Positions 56,268-64,000 of a stretch of 64,000 nt of DNA are shown here, in pieces (within the stretch, counting starts at the first letter, position 1; every line of letters starts with the position of its first letter). Source of the DNA: an uncultured Cedecea sp. (GTDB taxonomy: Bacteria > Pseudomonadota > Gammaproteobacteria > Enterobacterales > Enterobacteriaceae); the NCBI RefSeq assembly GCF_947498825.1, contig NZ_CANMLV010000024.1, forward strand, positions 1 to 64,000. Direction: 5' to 3'. The position numbers were made by a program, and so were the translations under genes. The notes beneath the pieces were generated by a model. That model ran no database searches. It was given only the letters and a program-made list of their open reading frames with translations, and was not told where the DNA came from.

Positions 56268-57230
56268 ATGAAGCTTTCGCGTTCTTTAATAGCGGGTGCC
56301 GCCCTGCTTATGGCTGCAACCAGTTTTACCGCCAGCGCCGAGGATAATGTCACTCTGCGCTATATGCCGAGTCATGGGGGAATTTCGGCCCATGAACTGG
56401 CTGATGCTCTGGGCTACTTTAAAGGTACCGGTATTACCATTAAAAATGTCGGTTATGCCAGCGGCGGGCCGGAGTCACTGTTTGCTCTTGCTTCGGGCAA
56501 TATAGAGATAGGTTCTGCCGCGACGCCCGCAGTTATCAATGCGATTGCCAGTGGTAACAAATTCGTGGCCGCGTATCCGACTAACGGCATTGATGATGAA
56601 ACCAAGTCTATTTTTTATGTCCGTGAAGACAGTCCGATTAAAACGGTGAAGGATCTGGCGGGTAAAAGTATTGCTATCAATACGTTAGGGGCTCATCTTG
56701 ACTATACCCTGCGTGAAGCGCTGCATCAGGTGAATCTTCCTGAACGTGCCGCACGTCCGGTGGTGGTGCCGGGCCCACAGTTAGAGCAGACTCTGCGTTC
56801 GGGACAAGTGGATGTTGCCGCCTTTGGTTACTGGCAGACCACCTTTGAAGGTGCGGCCCGGAGTAAAGGCGGGCTGCGTCCGGTATTTAATGATACCGAG
56901 GTGCTGGGGCCGATTGCCGGAGGATTTACGGTATTGAGCGCTGATTTTGTAAAACAGCACCCACAGGCCGCGCGTGATTTTGTTATCCAGTCAGCCCGCG
57001 CCCTCGATTTTTCCCGCGAGAACCCAGAGAAAACCCGCGAAATACTGGCCAGACAGCTAAAAGCCCGTGGCGAAAATCCGGAACTGGCCCAGTACTTTAC
57101 CGGTTATGGCGTACGCCCGGGAGGACGAGCTGAAGATCATGATATTCAGTTCTGGATTGATATTCTTGAGCGGGGCGGCGTGATTAACAAAGGCCAGCTA
57201 AAAACCAGCGATATTTTGCTTAAAGTTTAG
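56268..57230 (+). CDS. ABC importer substrate-binding protein (SsuA-like)
   Basis: 320-residue periplasmic protein, signal peptide ending TASAED. The mature part begins VTLRYMPSHGGISAHELADALGYFKGTGITIKNVGYASGGPESLFALASGNIEIG, the NMT1/SsuA pattern for aliphatic sulfonates and similar anions. Ligand not determined. Located between permease and ATPase, an uncommon order. Confidence 0.88.
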   Translation: MKLSRSLIAGAALLMAATSFTASAEDNVTLRYMPSHGGISAHELADALGYFKGTGITIKNVGYASGGPESLFALASGNIEIGSAATPAVINAIASGNKFVAAYPTNGIDDETKSIFYVREDSPIKTVKDLAGKSIAINTLGAHLDYTLREALHQVNLPERAARPVVVPGPQLEQTLRSGQVDVAAFGYWQTTFEGAARSKGGLRPVFNDTEVLGPIAGGFTVLSADFVKQHPQAARDFVIQSARALDFSRENPEKTREILARQLKARGENPELAQYFTGYGVRPGGRAEDHDIQFWIDILERGGVINKGQLKTSDILLKV

Positions 57231-57242
57231 CCGGAGGGGCAT

Positions 57243-58010
57243 ATGCAAACAGAATCTATCCGTTCTGGTGAAATCACCATCCGGCATCTGCATAAAGCGT
57301 TCTCGCTTGAGGGAAAACCCTTCGATGTGTTTCGGGGGTTAAACTTACATATTGAAGGAGGGCAGAGCATGGCTATCGTTGGTCCTAGTGGCTGCGGTAA
57401 AACCACGTTACTGCGTATTCTGGCAGGTCTTGAAGAGCCGGACGGCGGAGAGGTGACTATTGACGGTCGCGAAGTTCAGGGAATGAGTCGTGAACGGGCG
57501 GTGATTTTCCAGGAACCCCGGCTACTGCCCTGGCTTTCCGTACTGGATAATGTCCGCTTCGGACTTGATCTTCAAGGCGTTTCGGCCAGTCAGGCACGGG
57601 AGAGAGCAAAACAGGCGATTCAATTGGTAGGGCTGGAACAGTATCAGAGTGCCCTGCCAGGACAGCTTTCCGGAGGCATGGCGCAACGGGTCGGTATTGC
57701 CAGAGCCTTGGCTATCGATCCTGAAATTCTGTTACTGGATGAACCCTTGGGCGCACTGGATGCTATGACGCGTATTACCATGCAGGAAGAGCTGGAGCGG
57801 ATCCGCGCACGCGGTAACCTGACGATGGTACTGGTGACGCATGATCTGGAAGAGGCTATTTATCTGGCTGACAGAGTGCTGGTATTACCCAAGGAAAAAG
57901 GCAATGCGATTCGTATTATCGAGGTTGCGTTGGCCCGCCCGAGAGAACGGAGTAGCCAGGCCTTTGTGGCGCTACGCCAGCAACTGATGGCTGAGTTTGG
58001 CCTGCATTAG
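57243..58010 (+). CDS. ABC importer ATPase (SsuB-like)
   Basis: 255-residue ATPase. Walker A GPSGCGKTT, signature LSGGMAQRVGIARAL, Walker B LLLDEPLGALDAMTR and switch histidine in LVTHDLEEAIYLADRV. CCGGAGGGGCAT precedes the ATG. Last gene of the monooxygenase operon; a hairpin follows. Confidence 0.92.
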   Translation: MQTESIRSGEITIRHLHKAFSLEGKPFDVFRGLNLHIEGGQSMAIVGPSGCGKTTLLRILAGLEEPDGGEVTIDGREVQGMSRERAVIFQEPRLLPWLSVLDNVRFGLDLQGVSASQARERAKQAIQLVGLEQYQSALPGQLSGGMAQRVGIARALAIDPEILLLDEPLGALDAMTRITMQEELERIRARGNLTMVLVTHDLEEAIYLADRVLVLPKEKGNAIRIIEVALARPRERSSQAFVALRQQLMAEFGLH

Positions 58011-58014
58011 CAAT

Positions 58015-58048
58015 AATCAGTGATTAAGAAACGCTTAATCACTGATTT
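58015..58048 (+). terminator. Hairpin ending the monooxygenase operon
   Basis: AATCAGTGATTAAG and CTTAATCACTGATT pair perfectly over 14 bp around a five-base loop. Only a weak T-run (TTATCTT) follows, so termination is likely but not certain. Confidence 0.65.
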
Positions 58049-58059
58049 ATCTTCTCCCA

Positions 58060-58140
58060 GAATAACTCGAATTGTTTGTAGGCACGAAGTGAAGCACGTC
58101 GATGAGCACAGATAAACTCTGTGATTCGGCACGCCTCAGG
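58060..58140. repeat. Palindromic intergenic repeat, inverted and truncated copy
   Basis: GAATAACTCGAATTGTTTGTAGG and GAGCACAGATAAACTCTGTGATTC are the reverse complement of the family's right end and core. The other end is missing, replaced by the IS200/IS605-like hairpin. Confidence 0.65.
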
Positions 58141-58154
58141 GCTCGGTCTGAACG

Positions 58155-58196
58155 CTGTAGACTTCTCCGTCTTTAGGCGGAGGAGGATGTCAATCC
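58155..58196 (+). mobile_element. Orphan IS200/IS605-like right-end hairpin, second copy
   Basis: CTTCTCCG-TCTTTAGG-CGGAGGAG followed by GATGTCAAT aligns base for base in layout with the copy at 10376. Read on the minus strand it contains the glpC stop codon. No transposase nearby. Confidence 0.45.
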
Positions 58197-59401
58197 TTGT
58201 CAGAAAGTGTCTGTCTTAACGCTTGTGCCAGCAAAGTGATGGGATGTTCGCAGCGTTTGCTGGTGGACATCTCAATCTGCCACTTACAGGTTTCGCAGTC
58301 GGTGACGACAATGTCTGCACCACTCTCTTCAATCTGACGGAACAGGGGGGCACCGATAGATTGCGATGTGGCATAGTTCTCTTTCTTAAAACCGTAGGTT
58401 CCGGCAATTCCACAGCACTGTGAATCCAGGACGGTCAGTTCCAGTCCCGGAATTTTTCGCAGTAGTTCAAGGGTATAGAGCGTCCAACCCATTTTTTCCA
58501 TATGGCAGGGAGTGTGATAAACCACTTTTAATGGCAGACTCTTCAGCGGTAATGTTTTGCCTTCGTCCAGCTTACGCCAGAGCCAGCGAGTTGCCAGTTC
58601 AATATGTTCACGCAGACCTGAATTATCGACATCCAGTACTTCCGGGTATTCATCGCGCAGGGCAAAAGTACAGGTTGATGAGGTGGCTATCACCGGAATA
58701 CCTTTTCCCTCAATGGCGTCTCGCAGGGATGCGACATTCTTGACCGCCTGTTTACGCGCTTTATCCATAAAGCCATTGGCAATGAGCGGAACACCGCAGC
58801 ACTTCTCTTTATTCAGCAGCTGTACCCCGGTTCCCATGGCGTTTAAAACGGTAACCAAATCTTTACCAAGCTGGGGATGGTTGTAATTGACAAAACAGCC
58901 GTGAAAGAAGGCAACCTGATCCTCAAACTGCGTTTGCTGTGCAGCAACACTGCGATACCAGCGGCGAAAAGTGCCAAAAGAGTATTTTGGCAGCGTCCTG
59001 CGATGGTCAATTTTTAATGCATAGTCGAGCAGCTGGCGTACGGGTTTAAGTGAGGTCGCGGTATTCACTACTGGTGCAAATGGCGTCGAGATACTGCCCA
59101 TCAGATCAGTATGGCTGAGGATAAAATTACGCATTGAGGGGCGGGTAGTGTCATATTTTGCCCGCGCGCGCTGAATTATATCGCCGATTTTGATATCTGA
59201 CGGGCAGGCGATTTCACAGCGTTTGCAGTTAATACAATACTTCAATGCCTCGTCATACAGTGCCCCATCTTTTAAGCGTAACCGTTCACCATCTGGCCCG
59301 GCGTGTTTAGGTCCCGGATATTGCGGATTAACCTGGCTTACCGGACAGACAGTGGTACAGGCTGTGCATTTGATGCAACTTTCAAAACGGGTATCGTTCA
59401 T
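58190..59401 (-). CDS. glpC: Anaerobic glycerol-3-phosphate dehydrogenase subunit C
   Basis: Membrane-anchoring iron-sulfur subunit passing electrons from GlpAB to menaquinone. 403 residues (E. coli 396). Two ferredoxin-type clusters, CIKCTACTTVCPVS and CINCKRCEIACPSD, then two CCG domains (EKCCGVPLIANG and SQCCGIAGTYGFKKE). The stop codon lies inside an IS-end-like hairpin at 58155-58196, which may explain the slightly longer tail. Three bases separate it from glpB. Confidence 0.96.
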   Translation of the reverse strand: MNDTRFESCIKCTACTTVCPVSQVNPQYPGPKHAGPDGERLRLKDGALYDEALKYCINCKRCEIACPSDIKIGDIIQRARAKYDTTRPSMRNFILSHTDLMGSISTPFAPVVNTATSLKPVRQLLDYALKIDHRRTLPKYSFGTFRRWYRSVAAQQTQFEDQVAFFHGCFVNYNHPQLGKDLVTVLNAMGTGVQLLNKEKCCGVPLIANGFMDKARKQAVKNVASLRDAIEGKGIPVIATSSTCTFALRDEYPEVLDVDNSGLREHIELATRWLWRKLDEGKTLPLKSLPLKVVYHTPCHMEKMGWTLYTLELLRKIPGLELTVLDSQCCGIAGTYGFKKENYATSQSIGAPLFRQIEESGADIVVTDCETCKWQIEMSTSKRCEHPITLLAQALRQTLSDKD

Positions 59402-59404
59402 GGC

Positions 59405-60655
59405 TTATCTCCTCACCATGGCTGCATGATGCGCGGCATACAATGCGCTGACGGCACAAACACCACCACCACATCCCTGGGCTATGGGGTCGAATCCAGC
59501 GAGTATTGAACCGATGGCGTAAAGGTTATCGATGGTGTTACCCGCCAGCGAGGGACGGAAGGTTTCATCGGTGATAACACCAAATTGCTGCCAGGGCTGT
59601 GGGTCAAAAAAGTCACGCTGATACCACTGGGCGCGGGTGGCGGTTTGCTGTACATCCAGACCGAGGACAGGTTCTCTGATACCGTCGCGACCGGCGACCA
59701 GCCCTTGGCTGAAAAAGCTACCGCTGGCCAGTACGGCAAAGCGCGGTCGCAAGGGAATATCACCATGGTTACGCGTCCAGATTTCGCTGACTACCCCCTC
59801 ATGAAGCGTTATCTTCTTCACTTCATCCCCTGGCATCCAGACGCCTCCCTGACGAACAAACTGCCGTTGTAACTGGTTTTGCAGACGGATACCCAGAACA
59901 GAAGGTGGCAGAGTGGGAAGTAGCATCACGGAGCAGGGAAATTTTTCATTTAACCAGCGCCAGAGCCGCTCATCAGCGAGTCCAAAACAGGCTGGCAAAA
60001 TCATCATTTCGCAGGTTCTGGAGATGGGGAGCAGCGCTTCGTACAGCGATGGCCACTGGGCCTCTTGATCCAATAAGCGTGCAATATTGACCGAGCGAAA
60101 CTCAGTGGGGTTATTGCGCAGGATATCCAGCTGAGGCAGGCAGATTTCGGCAGTCTCGGCCATCACTCCTTGTTCGGACAGAGACGCAGCGGCCAGATGT
60201 GCCTGAAAATCCAGTAATCCGGCTATCCCTACCAGACAAACGCGTCTGGCGGTCAGGGGCCAGAGTGGCACTTCTGGTGAGCTTAACCAGGTGGGGCGCA
60301 ATGTCCCCAAGGGGGTTACGCGGTGCTGGATATTGTGGACATCTCCCAGCAAGCGAGCCCCAGATTCTGCGAACAGATTTTGTGCTTGTTGCGCCAGTTG
60401 CAGTACGGTCTGGCTGCCGAGCAGGCTATAAGGGTGCTGTGGGGCTTGTTTACATAATGCATCGAGAGCGGCTGTGATATCCGTGACAGGTTGACCATCC
60501 GGTAGATAACTGAGTAAATCGAGTGAACCCGAAGAGAAGGTCAGGGCACTCTGACCTTTGGTGATAATCGCGCAGCGTGCGCCACTTTTTTGCCGTTGCA
60601 GACCATAGAGTAAACCGGCCAGACCACCGCCGATAATTATCGAATCAAAGTTCAT
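59405..60655 (-). CDS. glpB: Anaerobic glycerol-3-phosphate dehydrogenase subunit B
   Basis: 416-residue flavin-binding subunit, associated with GlpA. The FAD dinucleotide motif [15 protein letters not shown] (5-19) opens the chain and [33 protein letters not shown] closes it. AAGGAG lies inside the end of glpA, 8 nt before the ATG; the genes overlap by 11 bp. Confidence 0.96.
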   Translation of the reverse strand: MNFDSIIIGGGLAGLLYGLQRQKSGARCAIITKGQSALTFSSGSLDLLSYLPDGQPVTDITAALDALCKQAPQHPYSLLGSQTVLQLAQQAQNLFAESGARLLGDVHNIQHRVTPLGTLRPTWLSSPEVPLWPLTARRVCLVGIAGLLDFQAHLAAASLSEQGVMAETAEICLPQLDILRNNPTEFRSVNIARLLDQEAQWPSLYEALLPISRTCEMMILPACFGLADERLWRWLNEKFPCSVMLLPTLPPSVLGIRLQNQLQRQFVRQGGVWMPGDEVKKITLHEGVVSEIWTRNHGDIPLRPRFAVLASGSFFSQGLVAGRDGIREPVLGLDVQQTATRAQWYQRDFFDPQPWQQFGVITDETFRPSLAGNTIDNLYAIGSILAGFDPIAQGCGGGVCAVSALYAAHHAAMVRR

Positions 60656-62273
60656 GCGGGGGCTCCTTCTCTAAGCCACATAATCCCTGATAGACCCAGC
60701 GAGTAAATTCGCTTTCGCGTAGCGCATCTCCCCAGGCGATGGGCTGTACCCCTTTCCAGCGTTCATTCAAAAAGTCAGAAAGCTGAGTTATCGATTGTGC
60801 GGCTGTGGTGACATTAAAACGTTGTAGTAAACCTGCGGCACGGCAGGCACATAGCTCCCCCTGACAGGTCCCCATGCCGACACGGGTGCGGCGACGTAGA
60901 TCCAACAGGCTATTGACGGTTAAATTTTCGACGGCATATTGCACTTCGCCTGCGCTGACCGCTTCACATTCACAGACCAGGCTACGATGTAGACGGCTTT
61001 CACTAAGCCATGTCGGAGTACGATCGCCGTGGCGATAGACGGCAGAGCCGCGTAGCGGGGCGGGCAGAGAGATCACGCGTTTAAGTGTACTTTCGGTTGA
61101 TTCTTGCGAACCCGGCAGTGGTATATCCGCGGTGGTGCAGGGGCGATGATGATTCAGTTTGCGGCAAACTGCGTCAGTCGCCCATTCTGCCATCAGGCGA
61201 TAGGTCATTAATTTACCGCCGGTGATGGTAATAAATCCGTCCATACCGTCACGTTCAGCGTGATCGAACAAGACGATACCACGGCTGATATTACGACCGG
61301 TTGGGTCGTCATCGGTAGCCACTAGCGGACGTACACCAGAGTAGGCGCGTAAAATACGGGTATGCGCCATGACAGGGGCCAGTTTTTCCCCTTCACGCAG
61401 CAGAATATCTACCTCTTCGGCGGTTACGCGATTGCAGTCAATATCGTTATAGTCAATATGCTGGGAAGTGGTGCCAATCAGTGAAATCGTATCGCCGGGC
61501 ACCAGGATATCGGCATCGGAAGGTTTACGGCAGCGGTTAATCACATGCTGGTTAATACGGCTCTCCATTATTAACAGGGAGCCTTTCGCGGGCAGCATGT
61601 GAATACGTAAATCGGCATATTCAGCAATGCGTTGTCCCCAGATCCCGGCGGCATTAACCACGACTGGTGCATGCAGAGACTGTGTTTCACCAGTCAGATG
61701 GTTACGCAGATTTACTCCGTGCACTCTGGTTCCGGTACGAATAAGTCCGGTGACTTCATGGGCGGTTAAAATAGTCGCCCCGTGCTCTTTGGCATCGAGC
61801 ATATTGGCCGCGGTGAGGCGGAAGGGATCGATTGTGCCGTCCGGGACTTTCACTGCCCCGATTAATGTCGGATTAACGGCAGGCTCAATAATCCGCGCTT
61901 GTTTGGGATCAATAGTTTCGGTACTGATGCCTGCTTCTGCACAGGCGCGAATGAAGCTGGCCTGAAACGAAAGCTCGTCTTCCGGCAAGGTGATAAACAG
62001 CCCCCCGGTTGGCTCCACGCAGTGACGCGCGATGCGTTTCAGAATTTTATTTTCGCTAATACATTCTCGGGCTGACTCCCCATCGGTCACCGCATAGCGT
62101 GCGCCACTGTGTAACAGACCGTGATTTCGACCGGTGGCACCGGTGGCAATATCATGACGTTCCACCAGTATGACCCGCAATCCACGTAATGCACAGTCAC
62201 GCGCAATTCCCGCCCCTGTGGCACCTCCACCAATGATAATTACATCACTTGTTTGCGAATCACACGTTTTCAT
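60645..62273 (-). CDS. glpA: Anaerobic glycerol-3-phosphate dehydrogenase subunit A
   Basis: Catalytic FAD subunit oxidising glycerol-3-phosphate to dihydroxyacetone phosphate. 542 residues from the ATG at 62273, identical in length to E. coli GlpA. FAD motif [22 protein letters not shown] (10-31). The C-terminal BFD-like iron-sulfur domain has [16 protein letters not shown] and [16 protein letters not shown]. An in-frame extension of 24 codons runs into the regulatory region and is rejected. Divergent from glpT. Confidence 0.97.
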   Translation of the reverse strand: MKTCDSQTSDVIIIGGGATGAGIARDCALRGLRVILVERHDIATGATGRNHGLLHSGARYAVTDGESARECISENKILKRIARHCVEPTGGLFITLPEDELSFQASFIRACAEAGISTETIDPKQARIIEPAVNPTLIGAVKVPDGTIDPFRLTAANMLDAKEHGATILTAHEVTGLIRTGTRVHGVNLRNHLTGETQSLHAPVVVNAAGIWGQRIAEYADLRIHMLPAKGSLLIMESRINQHVINRCRKPSDADILVPGDTISLIGTTSQHIDYNDIDCNRVTAEEVDILLREGEKLAPVMAHTRILRAYSGVRPLVATDDDPTGRNISRGIVLFDHAERDGMDGFITITGGKLMTYRLMAEWATDAVCRKLNHHRPCTTADIPLPGSQESTESTLKRVISLPAPLRGSAVYRHGDRTPTWLSESRLHRSLVCECEAVSAGEVQYAVENLTVNSLLDLRRRTRVGMGTCQGELCACRAAGLLQRFNVTTAAQSITQLSDFLNERWKGVQPIAWGDALRESEFTRWVYQGLCGLEKEPPHEL

Positions 62274-62409
62274 TTTGCTTCCCAATGCGGTTCGTTTATT
62301 ACCATTTAGCCACATTAAAAACATCACTTGTTTGATTTTGAGCAATTTTGTTTTAATTCGAAAATTAATATGAATATATCGCTCAATTTCGAGCGTCCAT
62401 TGTTAAATA

Positions 62410-62425
62410 TGTGGCGTAATTCACA
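62410..62425. promoter_or_regulatory. CRP site in the glpA-glpT divergent region
   Basis: TGTGG-CGTAAT-TCACA matches the CRP consensus in nine of ten specified bases. The surrounding 62330-62400 carries repeated TTTCGAGCG/CGCTCAATTT and TTGAGCAATTTTG elements that could be GlpR operators, as in E. coli, but I cannot define them precisely. Confidence 0.7.
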
Positions 62426-62536
62426 TTAGCGTCCTGGCTCTTTCCTTAACATCCCGGCTGTATTGGAAACAGCCGAGTTGTTTGCACAATTTTCACTGTG
62501 CACTCCTAATTGGATAGAAGGTCATGGAGGCTTTAC

Positions 62537-63904
62537 ATGTTGAGTATCTTTAAACCTGTGCCACATAAAACACGCTTACCGGCGGCGCAAATAGACCCAC
62601 TTTATCGCAAGCTCCGCTGGCAAATTTTCTTGGGAATATTCTTTGGTTATGCAGCGTATTATCTGGTACGTAAGAATTTTGCTCTGGCGATGCCCTATTT
62701 GGTTGAGCAGGGGTTTTCTCGTGGTGATTTGGGATTTGCCTTGTCGGGAATTTCGATTGCTTACGGATTTTCTAAATTCATTATGGGCTCCGTTTCTGAC
62801 CGTTCGAATCCGCGCATATTCCTCCCGGTAGGCCTGATTCTGGCCGCCGCCGTCATGTTATTTATGGGTTTTGTCCCCTGGGCGACGTCGAGCATTGCGA
62901 CTATGTTTGTACTGCTGTTCCTTTGTGGATGGTTCCAGGGAATGGGGTGGCCGCCTTGTGGACGGACTATGGTGCACTGGTGGTCGAAAAAAGAACGTGG
63001 CGGCATTGTATCGGTATGGAACTGTGCTCATAACATTGGTGGCGGTTTACCTCCACTCTTATTTCTGCTGGGTATGGCCTGGTTTAATGACTGGAAGTCG
63101 GCGCTGTATATGCCCGCATTTGGCGCTATTATTGTGGCGTTAATTGCTTTTGCATTAATGCGTGATACCCCGCAGTCCTGCGGCCTGCCGCCAGTTGAAG
63201 AGTATAAAAACGACTATCCCGATGACTATAACGAAAAGGCAGAAGAAGAGCTCACCGCGAAGCAAATCTTTATGCGCTATGTACTGCCAAACAAGCTGCT
63301 GTGGTATATCGCGATTGCTAACGTCTTTGTTTACCTGCTGCGCTACGGCATCCTCGACTGGTCACCTACCTATTTGAAAGAAGTGAAGGACTTCTCACTC
63401 GATAAGTCTTCCTGGGCCTACTTCCTCTATGAATATGCCGGTATTCCCGGCACGCTACTGTGTGGCTGGATGTCGGATCGTGTTTTCCGCGGCAACCGAG
63501 GCGCAACCGGCGTGTTTTTTATGACACTCGTGACTATCGCCACCATTATTTACTGGCAAAATCCCATCGGTAATCCGAATGTTGATATGGCTTGTATGAT
63601 AGCCATCGGTTTCTTGATCTATGGCCCGGTAATGCTGATTGGCTTACATGCTCTGGAACTGGCACCGAAAAAAGCAGCAGGTACCGCAGCTGGCTTTACC
63701 GGATTATTCGGTTACCTGGGCGGTTCTGTCGCGGCGAGCGCGATTGTCGGTTATACCGTTGACTTCTTTGGCTGGAATGGTGGATTTATCGTGATGGTCG
63801 GAGGCTGCGTGCTGGCCATTATCTTACTGTTTATCGTCATGATGAGTGAAAAACGTCACCACGAGACGATGCTGAAACGCCAGGCAGATGAGCTTCACAA
63901 GTAA
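62537..63904 (+). CDS. glpT: Glycerol-3-phosphate:phosphate antiporter GlpT
   Basis: Major-facilitator inner-membrane exchanger, importing glycerol-3-phosphate against phosphate; also the fosfomycin entry route. 455 residues with 12 helices. [51 protein letters not shown] and [26 protein letters not shown] are near-identical to E. coli, including the arginines of the substrate site. ATG at 62537 has GGAGG 8 nt upstream; a reading 9 codons longer is rejected. Confidence 0.97.
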   Translation: MLSIFKPVPHKTRLPAAQIDPLYRKLRWQIFLGIFFGYAAYYLVRKNFALAMPYLVEQGFSRGDLGFALSGISIAYGFSKFIMGSVSDRSNPRIFLPVGLILAAAVMLFMGFVPWATSSIATMFVLLFLCGWFQGMGWPPCGRTMVHWWSKKERGGIVSVWNCAHNIGGGLPPLLFLLGMAWFNDWKSALYMPAFGAIIVALIAFALMRDTPQSCGLPPVEEYKNDYPDDYNEKAEEELTAKQIFMRYVLPNKLLWYIAIANVFVYLLRYGILDWSPTYLKEVKDFSLDKSSWAYFLYEYAGIPGTLLCGWMSDRVFRGNRGATGVFFMTLVTIATIIYWQNPIGNPNVDMACMIAIGFLIYGPVMLIGLHALELAPKKAAGTAAGFTGLFGYLGGSVAASAIVGYTVDFFGWNGGFIVMVGGCVLAIILLFIVMMSEKRHHETMLKRQADELHK

Positions 63905-63943
63905 CAACAAACGACAGAGGAACATGTAGCCGAAAGTATTAAT

Positions 63944-63980
63944 CTGACAGTGACCCGCATCAGTAATGGGCCACTGTCAG
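63944..63980 (+). terminator. Hairpin downstream of glpT
   Basis: CTGACAGTG-A-CCC and GGG-C-CACTGTCAG pair over 12 bp around GCATCAGTAAT. No T-run follows within the window, so it may instead be an intercistronic element before a following gene (glpQ in E. coli). Confidence 0.55.
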
Positions 63981-64000
63981 CAGATATTCTCCCCCTTCAG

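Overview
The window is chromosomal DNA of an enterobacterium (order Enterobacterales). The tRNA-Val/gltX, tRNA-Ala pair, nupC-mntH-ypeC-glk, alaC/ypdK, kefFC and glpACB/glpT blocks are close to their Escherichia coli counterparts at protein level. Gene order, a Yersinia/Serratia/Pectobacterium-type palindromic repeat and much accessory content show that it is not Escherichia or Salmonella. A Budviciaceae-like genus (Pragia, Budvicia, Limnobaculum) is possible but cannot be proven here.

Layout. 1-9.1 kb is core: tRNA-Val(UAC) with promoter, gltX, yfeC-like regulator, two tRNA-Ala(GGC) genes with promoter and terminator, nupC, mntH with an MntR box, ypeC, glk, alaC and the 24-residue membrane protein YpdK. 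9.5-10.3 kb is an orphan pxpA. 10.4-13.7 kb is a TPP-riboswitch operon (tenA plus a ThiXYZ-type ABC importer) for thiamin-pyrimidine salvage. 14.0-20.7 kb is an iron locus: Fur box, IutA-like TonB receptor, FecBCDE/FhuDB-like importer and a FhuF-like reductase. 20.9-23.8 kb holds two outer-membrane barrels around a 1.4-kb gene-free stretch. An IS200 element, kefFC and a decayed IS3-family element follow.

28.5-35.7 kb is an AT-rich contact-dependent inhibition locus (cdiB-cdiA-cdiI, minus strand) with a short CdiA and a toxin tail/immunity pair whose activity I cannot assign. 36.4-42.0 kb is urtABCDE (urea uptake) behind a textbook sigma-54 promoter with NtrC-like half-sites. From 53.8 down to 42.1 kb runs a one-direction gene set: a NodB/PuuE-like deacetylase-allantoinase homologue, a complete peptide-type ABC importer, three different amidohydrolases and a GntR/FCD regulator. 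Near-identical palindromes centred on TGCTAGCA lie ahead of the first two transcription units. This looks like an uptake and hydrolysis pathway for an unknown nitrogen-rich cyclic or amide compound and is the best candidate for an undescribed system here. 54.0-58.0 kb is an FMN-dependent NtaA/SnaA/DszA-type monooxygenase with an SsuABC-like importer. 58.2-63.9 kb is anaerobic glycerol-3-phosphate metabolism (glpACB) divergent from glpT.

Taken together, the accessory part is dominated by scavenging systems (iron, thiamin precursor, urea, an amide/N-heterocycle, a sulfonate-like compound), each with its own importer and mostly its own visible control element. A palindromic repeat family of about 80-130 bp occurs six times, once supplying the end of a coding region, and two orphan IS200/IS605-like right-end hairpins are present.
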